Positions 23,724 to 32,226 of a DNA stretch of 64,000 bases are shown piece by piece. Source of the DNA: Gammaproteobacteria bacterium (GTDB lineage Bacteria > Pseudomonadota > Gammaproteobacteria > UBA6429 > Thiohalophilaceae). Location of the stretch: positions 62,001-126,000 of the forward strand of contig JACQBC010000032.1 in NCBI GenBank assembly GCA_016194635.1, written 5' to 3'. Both the position numbers and the translations under genes were made by a program. Under the pieces are notes generated by a model. The model was not told where the DNA came from. It ran no database searches and saw only the letters and a list, made by a program, of their open reading frames with translations. Every line of letters begins with the position of its first letter. Position 1 is the first letter of the stretch.

Positions 23724-26414
23724 ATGTTAGTACAAAGAAACTCTACCGATTATTTTGCAAGAAATGAATCCGGCGGAAAGGGCTACAATCTTTATTTAAT
23801 GCAGCAAGCCGGGATCCCGGTTCCCGATTGGGTGATTGTGGGTAAATCGGTGTACGGCGCCTTTATATCAAAGAGCGGTCTTTTACCCAAAATAAACCAG
23901 TTAATACAGGCATTTCAGGCTAACACGCTCGGCGCAGGGCAGCTGTCTGACGGCGTTAAACGATTAATAATAGACACCACGTTACCTCCTGATATTGTGA
24001 GTCTGGTTAATGAGGCTTACCAAAAAGTAGCGCGCGGTGGGATGATCGCGGTGCGTTCATCCGCGGCCGATGAGGACGGTTCGACCTACTCGTTCGCGGG
24101 TCAGTTATCGTCGTATTTGTACGTGAACACCGTTGTGGATGCGGCACGCTACCTTAAGCTTTGCTGGGCCTCGGCGTTTTCCGCAAGGGCCATCGCCTAC
24201 CGCGTGGAAAATACATTATCGTTGCAGGATGTTTCGGTGGCGGTGATTTTCCAAACGATGATCGACCCGGACGCGTCAGGGGTGATGTTTACGTGTGACC
24301 CGGCGGATGCCACCGCCGATAACTATGTCATCAGCGCGGTGTATGGCGTCGGCGAGGGTCTGGTCTCGGGCCTACTGGAGTGTGATACTTTTTGGGTCGA
24401 GGCCCAGAGCGGGCGACTTCTCCGCCGTGAGATCGTGGAAAAACAGCGAATGCTACGGCAGGGGGGCTCGGGTCACTGTGAGCCGCAGGCGGTTGATCCC
24501 GCCAAGACGCGGCTTCCCACCCTTGACCATGCTCAATTAAATGAATTGATCGCCCTGGGGGCAACGCTGCGTGAAATATACAAAATGCCACAAGACATCG
24601 AGTGGGCGATAGCCGCCGGGCAGTTGTTCATACTACAAACCCGTCCGGTGACGACTATCAAGTACAACACCCAGGGATTTCCCAACCTATGGGATAACGC
24701 TAATATCGTCGAGAGTTATGCCGGGATAACCTTACCGTTGACTTTCAGCTTCGCGTTAGAAAATTACAAAAACGTGTACATTCAGTTTTGTGGAATTCTC
24801 GGTGTGTCCGCGGCGGTGGTGAAAGACATGGAGCACTATTTAGGTAATATGCTGGGCTGCATTAACGGACGGGTTTTCTACAATTTATACAATTGGTATA
24901 AATTAGTCGGAGTATTACCCGGATTCAAACACAACCGGCAGTTTATGGAGACCATGATGGGGGTTGGACAGTCTTTGTCCGCCGAGATAAAAGAACGTAT
25001 CGAGCCCCACCCTTCGTGGAATACCCTGCTCGGAAGACTCCGTAAGTTACGCACCGGATTAACCTTCATCTACTACCATTTCACGATCAACGCCATAGTC
25101 GAGAAATTTCTGCGTGATTTTGACCGGGACTACCAAATTTATCGTCGAAAACCGTTCTCAAAAATGCGCGGCGATGAGCTTTTCAGGTTGTATATCGAGA
25201 TAAATAGGAAATTTCTTAATAAATGGAAAGCACCGATTATTAACGATTTTTTGTGTATGGTGCACTTCGGGATTTTAAATAAACTCACTGTAAAATGGCT
25301 TTCCCAAGTCAATTGTAACCTGCAAAATGATCTTTTAGCGGGGGGTGGCGACTTAGAAAGCGCTGAACCCACTAAAATGTTAATCCGCTACGCGAATGAA
25401 ATAAGCGACAATCAAGCGCTACATGCCCTTGTTATGTCCACCCCCGATTACGTTTTATTTGAAGCATTAAAACAGAGCGACTTCCAGGAGTTTTATGCCA
25501 AGGTTTGCCATTACATCGATCGCTTTGGGTATCGCTGCAACAGTGAAATGAAGCTGGAAGTCAAAGATTTGTATGTTGATCCAAGTTTTATGTTTACTTG
25601 CATCAAGAACTATATTCGCGCGGGAATCAGCGTCACCTCGGCCTCGGCAGGCAGGGAAAAGGCGTTGCGCGCTGCGGCTGAAACTACACTAAATGCGGCG
25701 CTGCACGGCTGGAAAAAAATACTTTACCGGTGGTCATTAAATCATGCCCGGCAAGCGTTGAAAAATCGTGAAAATACGCGGTTTTCCCGCACCCGCATAT
25801 ATGGGGTGGTGCGGGCGCTATTCAGGGAACTTGGAGCGCGTTTACGTCAAGACGGGGTGATTACAGCACCCGAGGATATCTACTATCTCACTTTGCAAGA
25901 ACTGTACGGCATCTATCAGGGGACGCTTACCAGTTATAACTTGAAAGCCTTGGCGGCGCTACGCAAACATGATTATTGCGATTACCAATCACTAGAACCA
26001 AAAATTCGTTTTCAAACCCGTGGACCGGTGTACTGGAAAAATGATTTTCTGGAGAAGCCAGACCCAACCCCGATCTCCCCCGGCACAGAGTGTGACTTAA
26101 GCGGTATCGCTTGTTGTCCCGGGATAGTCGAGGCCAAGGTTCGGGTGATCCATTCGCTCACGGATGATCTGGTCTTGAATGGCGAGATACTGGTTGCCAT
26201 GCGGACTGATCCGGGCTGGGTCCCGATCTTTCCCAGCATATCCGGCTTGTTGGTTGAGCGCGGCAGTCTGCTTTCGCATTCGGCGATCGTCGCGCGCGAA
26301 ATGGGTATTCCTGCCGTCGTCGGCATTAAGGGTCTGTTAACCACGTTAACCGACGGTATGGTAGTACGTATGGACGGTAAAAACGGTACAGTTAAAATTC
26401 TGAAACGCGCTTAG
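23724..26414 (+). CDS. PEP-synthase/rifampicin-phosphotransferase-like dikinase
   Basis: The 896 residues have the layout of rifampicin phosphotransferase rather than true PEP synthase. An N-terminal ATP-grasp domain (GGKGYNLYLMQQAGIPVPDW, AVRSSAADEDGSTYSFAGQ, EWAIAAGQLFILQTRPV) covers ~1-310. A middle domain opens with LWDNANIVESYAGITLPLTF, and a C-terminal swivelling domain carries the phosphohistidine His852 in RGSLLSHSAIVAREMGIPA. The PEP/pyruvate barrel of PpsA is absent. Such enzymes split ATP to AMP and phosphate and move the beta-phosphate through His to a hydroxyl in the middle domain. As the last gene of the operon it likely phosphorylates a pathway intermediate. Drug inactivation is possible but less fitting in this setting. 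Confidence 0.85.
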   Translation: MLVQRNSTDYFARNESGGKGYNLYLMQQAGIPVPDWVIVGKSVYGAFISKSGLLPKINQLIQAFQANTLGAGQLSDGVKRLIIDTTLPPDIVSLVNEAYQKVARGGMIAVRSSAADEDGSTYSFAGQLSSYLYVNTVVDAARYLKLCWASAFSARAIAYRVENTLSLQDVSVAVIFQTMIDPDASGVMFTCDPADATADNYVISAVYGVGEGLVSGLLECDTFWVEAQSGRLLRREIVEKQRMLRQGGSGHCEPQAVDPAKTRLPTLDHAQLNELIALGATLREIYKMPQDIEWAIAAGQLFILQTRPVTTIKYNTQGFPNLWDNANIVESYAGITLPLTFSFALENYKNVYIQFCGILGVSAAVVKDMEHYLGNMLGCINGRVFYNLYNWYKLVGVLPGFKHNRQFMETMMGVGQSLSAEIKERIEPHPSWNTLLGRLRKLRTGLTFIYYHFTINAIVEKFLRDFDRDYQIYRRKPFSKMRGDELFRLYIEINRKFLNKWKAPIINDFLCMVHFGILNKLTVKWLSQVNCNLQNDLLAGGGDLESAEPTKMLIRYANEISDNQALHALVMSTPDYVLFEALKQSDFQEFYAKVCHYIDRFGYRCNSEMKLEVKDLYVDPSFMFTCIKNYIRAGISVTSASAGREKALRAAAETTLNAALHGWKKILYRWSLNHARQALKNRENTRFSRTRIYGVVRALFRELGARLRQDGVITAPEDIYYLTLQELYGIYQGTLTSYNLKALAALRKHDYCDYQSLEPKIRFQTRGPVYWKNDFLEKPDPTPISPGTECDLSGIACCPGIVEAKVRVIHSLTDDLVLNGEILVAMRTDPGWVPIFPSISGLLVERGSLLSHSAIVAREMGIPAVVGIKGLLTTLTDGMVVRMDGKNGTVKILKRA

Positions 26415-26538
26415 GGTGCCTAGAGTAATATCAGTGAGGTAAGCCGAATCACATAACCCATCAGCACCGACTAAGCCCACCGAGCCAAGGTTATTATGTG
26501 CTATACCTAAATGAGTGGTGAACTACAAGGGCGTGTAC

Positions 26539-26997
26539 ATGATTAGTCATGGAGTCATACGTTTAGCCAATCGCCGTGATATCCCCTACATCGCAGTGTT
26601 ATCGCGGGATAGCGTGGAGCAGGGCTTGGGTTGGAGCTGGACAGCGGCGCGGGTGGGTAAAAGTTTGCAGGATGAATCCACCAATGTGGTGGTTGCCAGC
26701 ACCGCCACCAAGCTGCTGGGGTTCGGCATTATGGAGTACAACCTCAATGACGCACACCTGGTATTATTGGCGGTTGATCCTACGGTGCGTCGGCAGGGGA
26801 TCGGTTCCAGGTTAATGGCATGGCTGGAGTTAACCTGTTCTACCGCCGGGATTGGCAATATTGGTCTTGAGGCGCGGGTGATCAATACGCGCGCGCGGAC
26901 TTTTTATTACCGGCTTGGATACCATGAAATTAACATTATTCCAAGGTTTTACCATGGCCGCGAAGATGCGGTGCGGATGATGAAAAAACTGTGGTAG
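26539..26997 (+). CDS. GNAT-family N-acetyltransferase (RimI-like)
   Basis: The protein has about 152 residues with the acetyl-CoA loop VDPTVRRQGIGSRLM (Q/R-x-x-G-x-G/S) and the C-terminal YYRLGY motif that follows N-T-x-A-x-x-F/Y in RimI-like enzymes (here INTRARTFYYRLGYHEI). The ATG was chosen because AAGGG precedes it; two in-frame GTG codons further upstream are less likely. It starts 125 bases after the six-gene operon on the same strand and may or may not belong to it. The substrate could be an amine of the operon product or a protein N-terminus. Confidence 0.85.
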   Translation: MISHGVIRLANRRDIPYIAVLSRDSVEQGLGWSWTAARVGKSLQDESTNVVVASTATKLLGFGIMEYNLNDAHLVLLAVDPTVRRQGIGSRLMAWLELTCSTAGIGNIGLEARVINTRARTFYYRLGYHEINIIPRFYHGREDAVRMMKKLW

Positions 26998-27054
26998 ATC
27001 AAAACCCTACGCAATGTCGCATAACCGACACTTCTTATAATCCTGTAACAGTTG

Positions 27055-27067
27055 TGACAATTTGTCA
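27055..27067. promoter_or_regulatory. Perfect 13-base palindrome upstream of the STAS-like gene
   Basis: TGACAA-T-TTGTCA lies about 150 bases before the next gene start and about 60 bases after the GNAT stop. It has the form of a dimeric-regulator operator. No adjacent regulator gene is present, so the protein that would bind is unknown. Confidence 0.35.
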
Positions 27068-27216
27068 GGTATCGCAAGTTACCTGGTAAGACTTGAATGC
27101 CCTGCCTATACTGACACTCGTCGATTAAAACGTTGTACCCGTAATAGGTGTGATGTGATTACGTTACGGAATGCGCACTTTATGCAAAGGAAGATAACCG
27201 ATCAGTGGGGAACACA

Positions 27217-27609
27217 ATGAGCATGGAATTTACTATCGAATACCGCGGTGACTACCTGTATGTGTTGGTAGGCAAGTCCTATGAAATTACGCCCGTCAGC
27301 ATGGGAATGTTCTGGCCCGCCATCACCCAGGCGTGTGAGCAATACCAATGTTGGCGTGTATTGTCGGAAGGTATTATTACGGCACGGCGTATGAGCACCG
27401 TAGATGCCTTTAATTCCGCACTCCAGGCCGCGAGCAACGCCCAGCTAACCTTGGCGTGTTGTTTTCACGGCTACCAGCCCGATGAATTAACCGAATTCTT
27501 CAAGACCGTGGCTTATAATCGTGGTGTGCGCATCGAATTTTTTTCAAACCTAGAACAGGCCTACCGTTGGCTGGGCGTTGAACAGCGCAAGGTCAGCATG
27601 GCGCACTGA
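27217..27609 (+). CDS. STAS/SpoIIAA-like small protein
   Basis: This soluble protein of 130 residues has alternating strands and helices: MEFTIEYRGDYLYVLVGKSYE, then MGMFWPAITQACEQY, LTLACCFHG and GVRIEFFSNLEQAYRWLG. This is the pattern of SpoIIAA-like/STAS proteins found singly in many proteobacteria. GTGGGGA precedes the ATG. No phosphorylatable Ser of the classical anti-anti-sigma motif can be assigned with confidence. The function is unknown; such proteins often report on membrane or redox state. It ends four bases before the next gene start, so the two are probably co-transcribed. Confidence 0.65.
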   Translation: MSMEFTIEYRGDYLYVLVGKSYEITPVSMGMFWPAITQACEQYQCWRVLSEGIITARRMSTVDAFNSALQAASNAQLTLACCFHGYQPDELTEFFKTVAYNRGVRIEFFSNLEQAYRWLGVEQRKVSMAH

Positions 27610-27613
27610 GGCC

Positions 27614-28183
27614 ATGCCAACCCTGCTAACCCATCCGGCGGTTCCGTTGGCGGTGGGTATAACCCTTGGCCGTAAGATCCTCCCACCTCGATTGCTGCTG
27701 GTTGGAATGGTCGCCGCGATGTTACCCGATCTGGACGTGGTCGGTTTGCAGCACGGCGTGGCGTATGCCGCCGCGTATGGACACCGCGGGGTAACTCATT
27801 CGCTCAGCATTGCACTGGTAACGGCTTTATTACTGTCATTGACCTACCGCCGGTTGAAGGTGAATTACACTACGGCCTGTTGGTTTTTATTCATCAGCAT
27901 CGGATCACACGGCGTGTTGGACGCGTTCACCAATGGTGGATTGGGGATAGCGTTGGCCTGGCCGTTTTCGGAACAACGCTATTTTGCACCCTGGCGGGTG
28001 ATTGAGGTGTCCCCTTTGGGAGTGGAGCGGTTTTTCTCCGTGCGCGGCTGGGAGGTATTACAATCCGAAGCCGTTTGGGTGTGGTTGCCGCTACTGGTCG
28101 TGGCGGGTGTTGGCGGATTCATTCGTCGGAGCTTAACGCCGCCACCAGGGCCAGATCCCCGGGGCGCACCGAATCAAGGTTAA
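27614..28183 (+). CDS. Membrane-bound metal-dependent hydrolase, YdjM family
   Basis: This membrane protein of 189 residues begins MPTLLTHPAVPLAVGITLG, with the characteristic T-H-P near the start, AMLPDLDVVGLQHG in the first loop, and GHRGVTHSLSIAL. The set His/Asp-x-Asp/His-R-G-x-T-H-S is the YdjM (DUF457) metal-site signature. About four hydrophobic helices are visible. The ATG directly follows the STAS-like gene; an earlier in-frame ATG inside that gene is less likely. The last 65 bases run into the coding end of the opposite-strand ParB-like gene. The substrate is unknown. Confidence 0.85.
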   Translation: MPTLLTHPAVPLAVGITLGRKILPPRLLLVGMVAAMLPDLDVVGLQHGVAYAAAYGHRGVTHSLSIALVTALLLSLTYRRLKVNYTTACWFLFISIGSHGVLDAFTNGGLGIALAWPFSEQRYFAPWRVIEVSPLGVERFFSVRGWEVLQSEAVWVWLPLLVVAGVGGFIRRSLTPPPGPDPRGAPNQG

Positions 28184-29114
28184 AGTTTTTAGCACTGGCA
28201 TACATCCGGGTTAACGCCGCGGCCATCGGCATCACCGGGGTAGTGACGCCTTTTTTGGTTTTATGAAAGCGCACCGGGTTGATCCGGGCCACGACGTAAT
28301 TGCGCAAATACGGGGATTTAAAACCCTTGGCTTGTAACTTCGCGATGATCTTTTTAACCTCGGCCTCAATCGATTCCAGACGCGAGGCATAATCCTCACG
28401 CTGCCGCAGACTCACGGCGAGGCCACGATCGGCGAAACGATCCAGTTTTTTTAAAAAAGGACTGTAGGCCCCGCCGCCAAAGCGGCTGGTCTTTTCGTAA
28501 ATAATGCCCAGGGTGAGAAATTCCGGCGCCTCGAATTCATTGCGGTAATCGGATTCCTTGCCGCGCGGCGCGCGTTGGGCGAGATTGCGTGCCATGCGGA
28601 TCACTTCCAGGCTGCGATCTTTTAAGTTATGCGCCTTTTCAGTATTGAGCGCGAGGATGCGAAACGCCAGCTGTTCATCCGGTGATACCAAGGCGGTGAT
28701 TTGTTTCAGGCCCAAGACCTTGGCGGCCGCGAGGCGGTGCCGGCCGTTGGGGGTCCAGAGTTGTTGGCCTTGTCCGCGCACCACGATCAAGGGATCTAAA
28801 AACGCACCGCTCTCCTCGATCTTCTGCGCCAGGCGTTTTACATGGGTAGGCGAGAGGTCGCGCTGAAACGGCGTGGGCTCGATGGCGGACAGCGGCAAGG
28901 TGGCGATGATGATTGGCCTACCCGACAAGGGTTCGTGGTAGGCGCCGATCACCGCGCCACCTTTATGGGCAATCTCCCGCGACAATTCCGCCAGCGCTGG
29001 ATCGGTTTTGTCTAACACGATTTGCTCGGCCGCCAAGCCGCGTTTGGTCTTGCTCGGCGCCAGAGGGGTTGATTTGGTTTTCTTACGTAGCGAGGTTTTT
29101 TTCTTAATCGCCAT
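28119..29114 (-). CDS. ParB/Srx-domain DNA-binding-like protein
   Basis: The protein has about 331 residues. After a basic N-terminus (MAIKKKTSLRKKTKSTPLAP) comes a ParB N-terminal domain: IATLPLSAIEPTPFQRDLS, VKRLAQKIEESGAFLDPLIV, WTPNGRHRLAAAKVLGL and NTEKAHNLKDRS. The box containing GRHRLAAA matches the GERRxRA CTPase/nuclease motif of ParB-like proteins. No helix-turn-helix with parS contacts or parA neighbour is evident, so this is an orphan ParB-like protein, not the partition protein. AAAGGGAG precedes the ATG. The last 65 coding bases overlap the convergent YdjM gene. A long Lys/Arg-rich middle suggests nucleic-acid binding. Confidence 0.75.
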   Translation of the reverse strand: MAIKKKTSLRKKTKSTPLAPSKTKRGLAAEQIVLDKTDPALAELSREIAHKGGAVIGAYHEPLSGRPIIIATLPLSAIEPTPFQRDLSPTHVKRLAQKIEESGAFLDPLIVVRGQGQQLWTPNGRHRLAAAKVLGLKQITALVSPDEQLAFRILALNTEKAHNLKDRSLEVIRMARNLAQRAPRGKESDYRNEFEAPEFLTLGIIYEKTSRFGGGAYSPFLKKLDRFADRGLAVSLRQREDYASRLESIEAEVKKIIAKLQAKGFKSPYLRNYVVARINPVRFHKTKKGVTTPVMPMAAALTRMYASAKNFNLDSVRPGDLALVAALSSDE

Positions 29115-29223
29115 AATGAAACTCCCTTTGGTTGGACCGACTCGCACTGCACGTGCGCGGGGGGATGGTATACCATGGTTTGCCGCCCTTTGGTGGGTAC
29201 CGCTCCAGGTCTATCATCCCAAT

Positions 29224-30900
29224 TTACAACTGATGTTTAATAATCTCCGCTACTCTAAAGGCGTTAGCATAGATGGTCCAGGTGAAGGGCACGCTGCCGC
29301 CGGTGGGCATGAAGCTGCCGTCGGTGACGAACAGGTTCGTGGCATTATGCATCCGACAATCGCTGTCCAGCACCGAGGATTTGGGATCGGTACCAAATCG
29401 GCATCCACCGGCCATGAGGTTCTGCGGCGGCGAAGTGCTGGCGCTACCGCTGATATTTTTCGCGCCCATCGCAGTGAGCACGGTCTTGGCTTGATTGCTT
29501 AAATAGGTACCGATGATCACATCCTGCGGATGCGAGTTCAAACGTATCTTGGCCACCGGCTTGCCCCATTTATCCTTCACCGCGCTGTCTAAACTTACAA
29601 AACAATCGTCCGTGGGCAGCCAATCACAAAACACTTCGTAGTCGAGGTATTGCGCGCGGGTGAATTCGTTTTTGAGACGTTGCTTGAGGGCCTGGCCCCA
29701 GATCAATTCGTCGTTGTCGTCGCGGCGCAAGCCCACCGCGCGCGAGATCGGATTGGGGTGGCGGAGCAGAAAATCGATGGTGCCGCCTTTACGTTTTCCA
29801 CCTAGCTGTTTTTCGTTAATAAAATACCATTCTTGCAAGCTACGATTCACAAACGGGCCAATCTGTTTGAGGGCCTGGGCTTGGTCGGTGCTGAAATCCG
29901 CGTATTCAAATTCACCCCGACCGGAGCCCCCGGCGGAAAAAATCAAGTTTTTACCCACCTGTTGATAGCGGTTCCCCAGCCCTTGCGGGTGTTTGGGGCC
30001 GGTGGAAAGTAACAGCAGGCGTGCGGTTTCCACGGCTTGGCAGGCCACCACGAAAATCTTGGCGCGAACCCGCTGTATATTATTCACGGTATCAACGTAT
30101 TCCGCGGCAGTAACGCGACCGCTATCATCGCTGATCAGGCGTTGTACCTGCGCGTGCGGGCGGATTTCACACTGCCCGGTTTTAATCGCGCGATCCAGCA
30201 ACGCCACCCGTGCGCTGCCCTTGGCGCCGGTGGCGCAGCCATAGCTGCCGCAATAACCGGCGTATTCACAGGCGCGGCGCTCATCCACCGGGCGCGACAA
30301 CACCGCGCGGGGTGTGGGGATGGCGTGTAATTTTAATTGTTCACAGGCGTGATCAAACACGCGGCTGAGCAGGTGCTCGGCGGTGGGGGGATAGGGGAAT
30401 TCGGCTGTGGAACGCGGTTCGGCAAACGGATGGGCCACCACGCGGCCGGAGATCCCGACCTCGGTTTCCACCTGGGTGTAATACGGTTCCAGCTGTGAGT
30501 AACTGATCGGCCAGTCCGCGACGTTGGCGTTTTTTATCGGGCCGAATTCACTGCGCAACTGAAAGTCTTGAGGTTTGAGACGGAAAAAAAATCCGCTCAT
30601 AAAGTTGGTTGAGCCGCCTACGACATTGCCATTCCAAAAATCCCAACCCGAGTCATAGGTGGATTGCGCCTTCCAGTTTTTACCCTCCCGTTCTTCGATG
30701 ACGTGGCGTTCGTCGCGTAAATTGGGCGTATAGGTACTGCGGCGGCAACAAGCGATTTCATCTTTAAAATAATCGCTGGTCTTCAGCCAGGGGCCTTTTT
30801 CCAGCACCAGTACGCGGTATCCGGCTTGGGCCAGCGTCAAGGCCACCGGTCCGCCGCCCGCGCCGCTACCGATGATACAGACGTCGTAGTGATCCGTCAT
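29224..30900 (-). CDS. GMC-family FAD oxidoreductase
   Basis: This 558-residue flavoprotein starts with the FAD dinucleotide fold DVCIIGSGAGGGPVALTLA. It has the GMC block around WNGNVVGGSTNFMSG, and ends with the second signature including NATNLFVTDGSFMPTGG and a His/Asn region before PFTWTIYANAFRVAEII. It resembles the large subunit of membrane-linked gluconate/sorbitol-type dehydrogenases or cholesterol-oxidase-like enzymes. It is the last gene of a three-gene minus-strand operon whose first gene encodes a subunit-3-like protein. No cytochrome c subunit is present, so the electron acceptor is unclear. The alcohol substrate is unknown. Confidence 0.88.
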   Translation of the reverse strand: MTDHYDVCIIGSGAGGGPVALTLAQAGYRVLVLEKGPWLKTSDYFKDEIACCRRSTYTPNLRDERHVIEEREGKNWKAQSTYDSGWDFWNGNVVGGSTNFMSGFFFRLKPQDFQLRSEFGPIKNANVADWPISYSQLEPYYTQVETEVGISGRVVAHPFAEPRSTAEFPYPPTAEHLLSRVFDHACEQLKLHAIPTPRAVLSRPVDERRACEYAGYCGSYGCATGAKGSARVALLDRAIKTGQCEIRPHAQVQRLISDDSGRVTAAEYVDTVNNIQRVRAKIFVVACQAVETARLLLLSTGPKHPQGLGNRYQQVGKNLIFSAGGSGRGEFEYADFSTDQAQALKQIGPFVNRSLQEWYFINEKQLGGKRKGGTIDFLLRHPNPISRAVGLRRDDNDELIWGQALKQRLKNEFTRAQYLDYEVFCDWLPTDDCFVSLDSAVKDKWGKPVAKIRLNSHPQDVIIGTYLSNQAKTVLTAMGAKNISGSASTSPPQNLMAGGCRFGTDPKSSVLDSDCRMHNATNLFVTDGSFMPTGGSVPFTWTIYANAFRVAEIIKHQL

Positions 30901-30921
30901 GGCTGACGAATAACCCCTGGG

Positions 30922-31374
30922 TTATTCATACCAAGCTTTTTCGCGGCCGGTTTTGAGCGTGGTGATTTTCTTCAAGCGTTCACCGCTGGTGTTGAGCGCG
31001 GCCAATGCCCAAAGCTTGTAGAGATCATCGGGCGATTTTGGTTTGCTGGTGAGGATATACAAATGTTGCGGGTTAAAGCCGTAGCTGCCGAACATTTCGG
31101 CCAAATAGGCGGTGAGCTGTTGTAAGGTACCGATAAACACCTTCGGTGTGATTTCGGCAGGCAGATTAAAGAACTGCGCCACGCTGGGATCCACAATATC
31201 AAAGCTGTTGATACGCAAGTGGTAGTGGTAACTTCCCAGGCTGTACAAGTCCGGGCGTAGGCCGGTTTCAATGAAAATATCCGAGGCCAGCGACTGACAG
31301 GCCGCCAGACAACTGCCGGTGCGTTTTGAGGCGTGCCGGTGTAGGTTCTGCATCGAACTTTCTATGCTGTGCAT
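30922..31374 (-). CDS. Conserved hypothetical protein in the GMC oxidoreductase operon
   Basis: This soluble 150-residue protein sits between the Tat-type subunit and the GMC enzyme, 21 bases before the latter. I do not recognise the family. It is mixed alpha/beta with GLRPDLYSLGSYHYHLRI, ITPKVFIGTLQQLTAYLA and YGFNPQHLYILTSKP. The start was set at the ATG preceded by AAGAGGT; an upstream extension of 26 codons is basic and unsupported. Two Cys occur near residue 22 in RTGSCLAACQSL, a C-x3-C spacing, but no haem-binding CxxCH is present. A structural or maturation role for the oxidoreductase is plausible. Confidence 0.6.
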   Translation of the reverse strand: MHSIESSMQNLHRHASKRTGSCLAACQSLASDIFIETGLRPDLYSLGSYHYHLRINSFDIVDPSVAQFFNLPAEITPKVFIGTLQQLTAYLAEMFGSYGFNPQHLYILTSKPKSPDDLYKLWALAALNTSGERLKKITTLKTGREKAWYE

Positions 31375-31527
31375 ATTCAACCTCTTATGTTTATGTGGGT
31401 TCGGTAATTTGGTTGTGTAAAACAACCGACACTTATTTCTTGGTAAGGACACCTTGTGTGTCGGGTACTATCGTTTCCCAGGGACAGATACGCGCAGCCT
31501 GCGCCTGCGGGCCACGTCACACAGGCG

Positions 31528-32133
31528 TTATGCGTGGAAGAGACCCTTGCTCGGTCGCGGGAAGCCCGGCGTATGCTCCAACCATCGCCAGCCAATACCG
31601 TTGGGATTGCCGCCGTACACCGGGTCGCCTAACATGGCCTCTAATATATAGGTAAGCAAGGCGCCCAACCAGCGATCCCCAACGCGGGATTCCGCCAGAT
31701 CTCGCAACAGCGGATCGCGCAGTGCGGGGTCGAGCATTAAAAATGCCCGCTGGTGCTGCTCCTGACAAATATCGTCGAGCCGGTGTGCCCCGTCAAGAAT
31801 AAATTGCCGCTCTTCGGGATCAAAGTCCGAGGTCTGTAACAAGGCGTGTAAATAAGGTGTTGCGCGGATGTCAGCGGCTCCGGGCCCGAACGCATCGTGC
31901 GGCAATAATATTTCTTGGACAGCGGCCAAGGTCGGCCAGGGGGCCTGGCTCAGCGGAGGGCTAGTGCTGCGCTGATCCGAACATCCCGGCAATGAACTGA
32001 CAAGCGGTGCCAAGGCGATCACGGTGGCGGTTTTTACCGTCGCGCGCAAAAACGCCCGGCGCTGCCAGCGGTGGGGTAGGTCGTCCAAGAAGGCGCGGCT
32101 GTAGGTGCGGTTCCATATATCGAGTGATTTCAT
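31528..32133 (-). CDS. Gluconate 2-dehydrogenase subunit 3-like protein with Tat/lipoprotein signal
   Basis: The 201 residues begin with a twin-arginine region (WQRRAFLRATVKTATVIALA) followed by SSLPGC, which fits a lipobox, so the protein is probably exported folded and lipid-anchored. The mature part (LAAVQEILLPHDAFGPGAAD, PALRDPLLRDLAESRVGDRW, MLGDPVYGGNPNGIGWRWLE) matches the gluconate_2-dh3 family, whose members help export and assemble GMC flavoenzymes. It is the first gene of the three-gene operon. The GMC partner itself has no signal peptide, consistent with hitch-hiker export through this subunit. Confidence 0.85.
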   Translation of the reverse strand: MKSLDIWNRTYSRAFLDDLPHRWQRRAFLRATVKTATVIALAPLVSSLPGCSDQRSTSPPLSQAPWPTLAAVQEILLPHDAFGPGAADIRATPYLHALLQTSDFDPEERQFILDGAHRLDDICQEQHQRAFLMLDPALRDPLLRDLAESRVGDRWLGALLTYILEAMLGDPVYGGNPNGIGWRWLEHTPGFPRPSKGLFHA

Positions 32134-32226
32134 ATGTTTTTATCATGAACAATGCAATTATTCATAAGATGACGCATTGCGATAAAACCTGACCGCGATG
32201 CGACATTATAAATGCGGTGGAAAACC

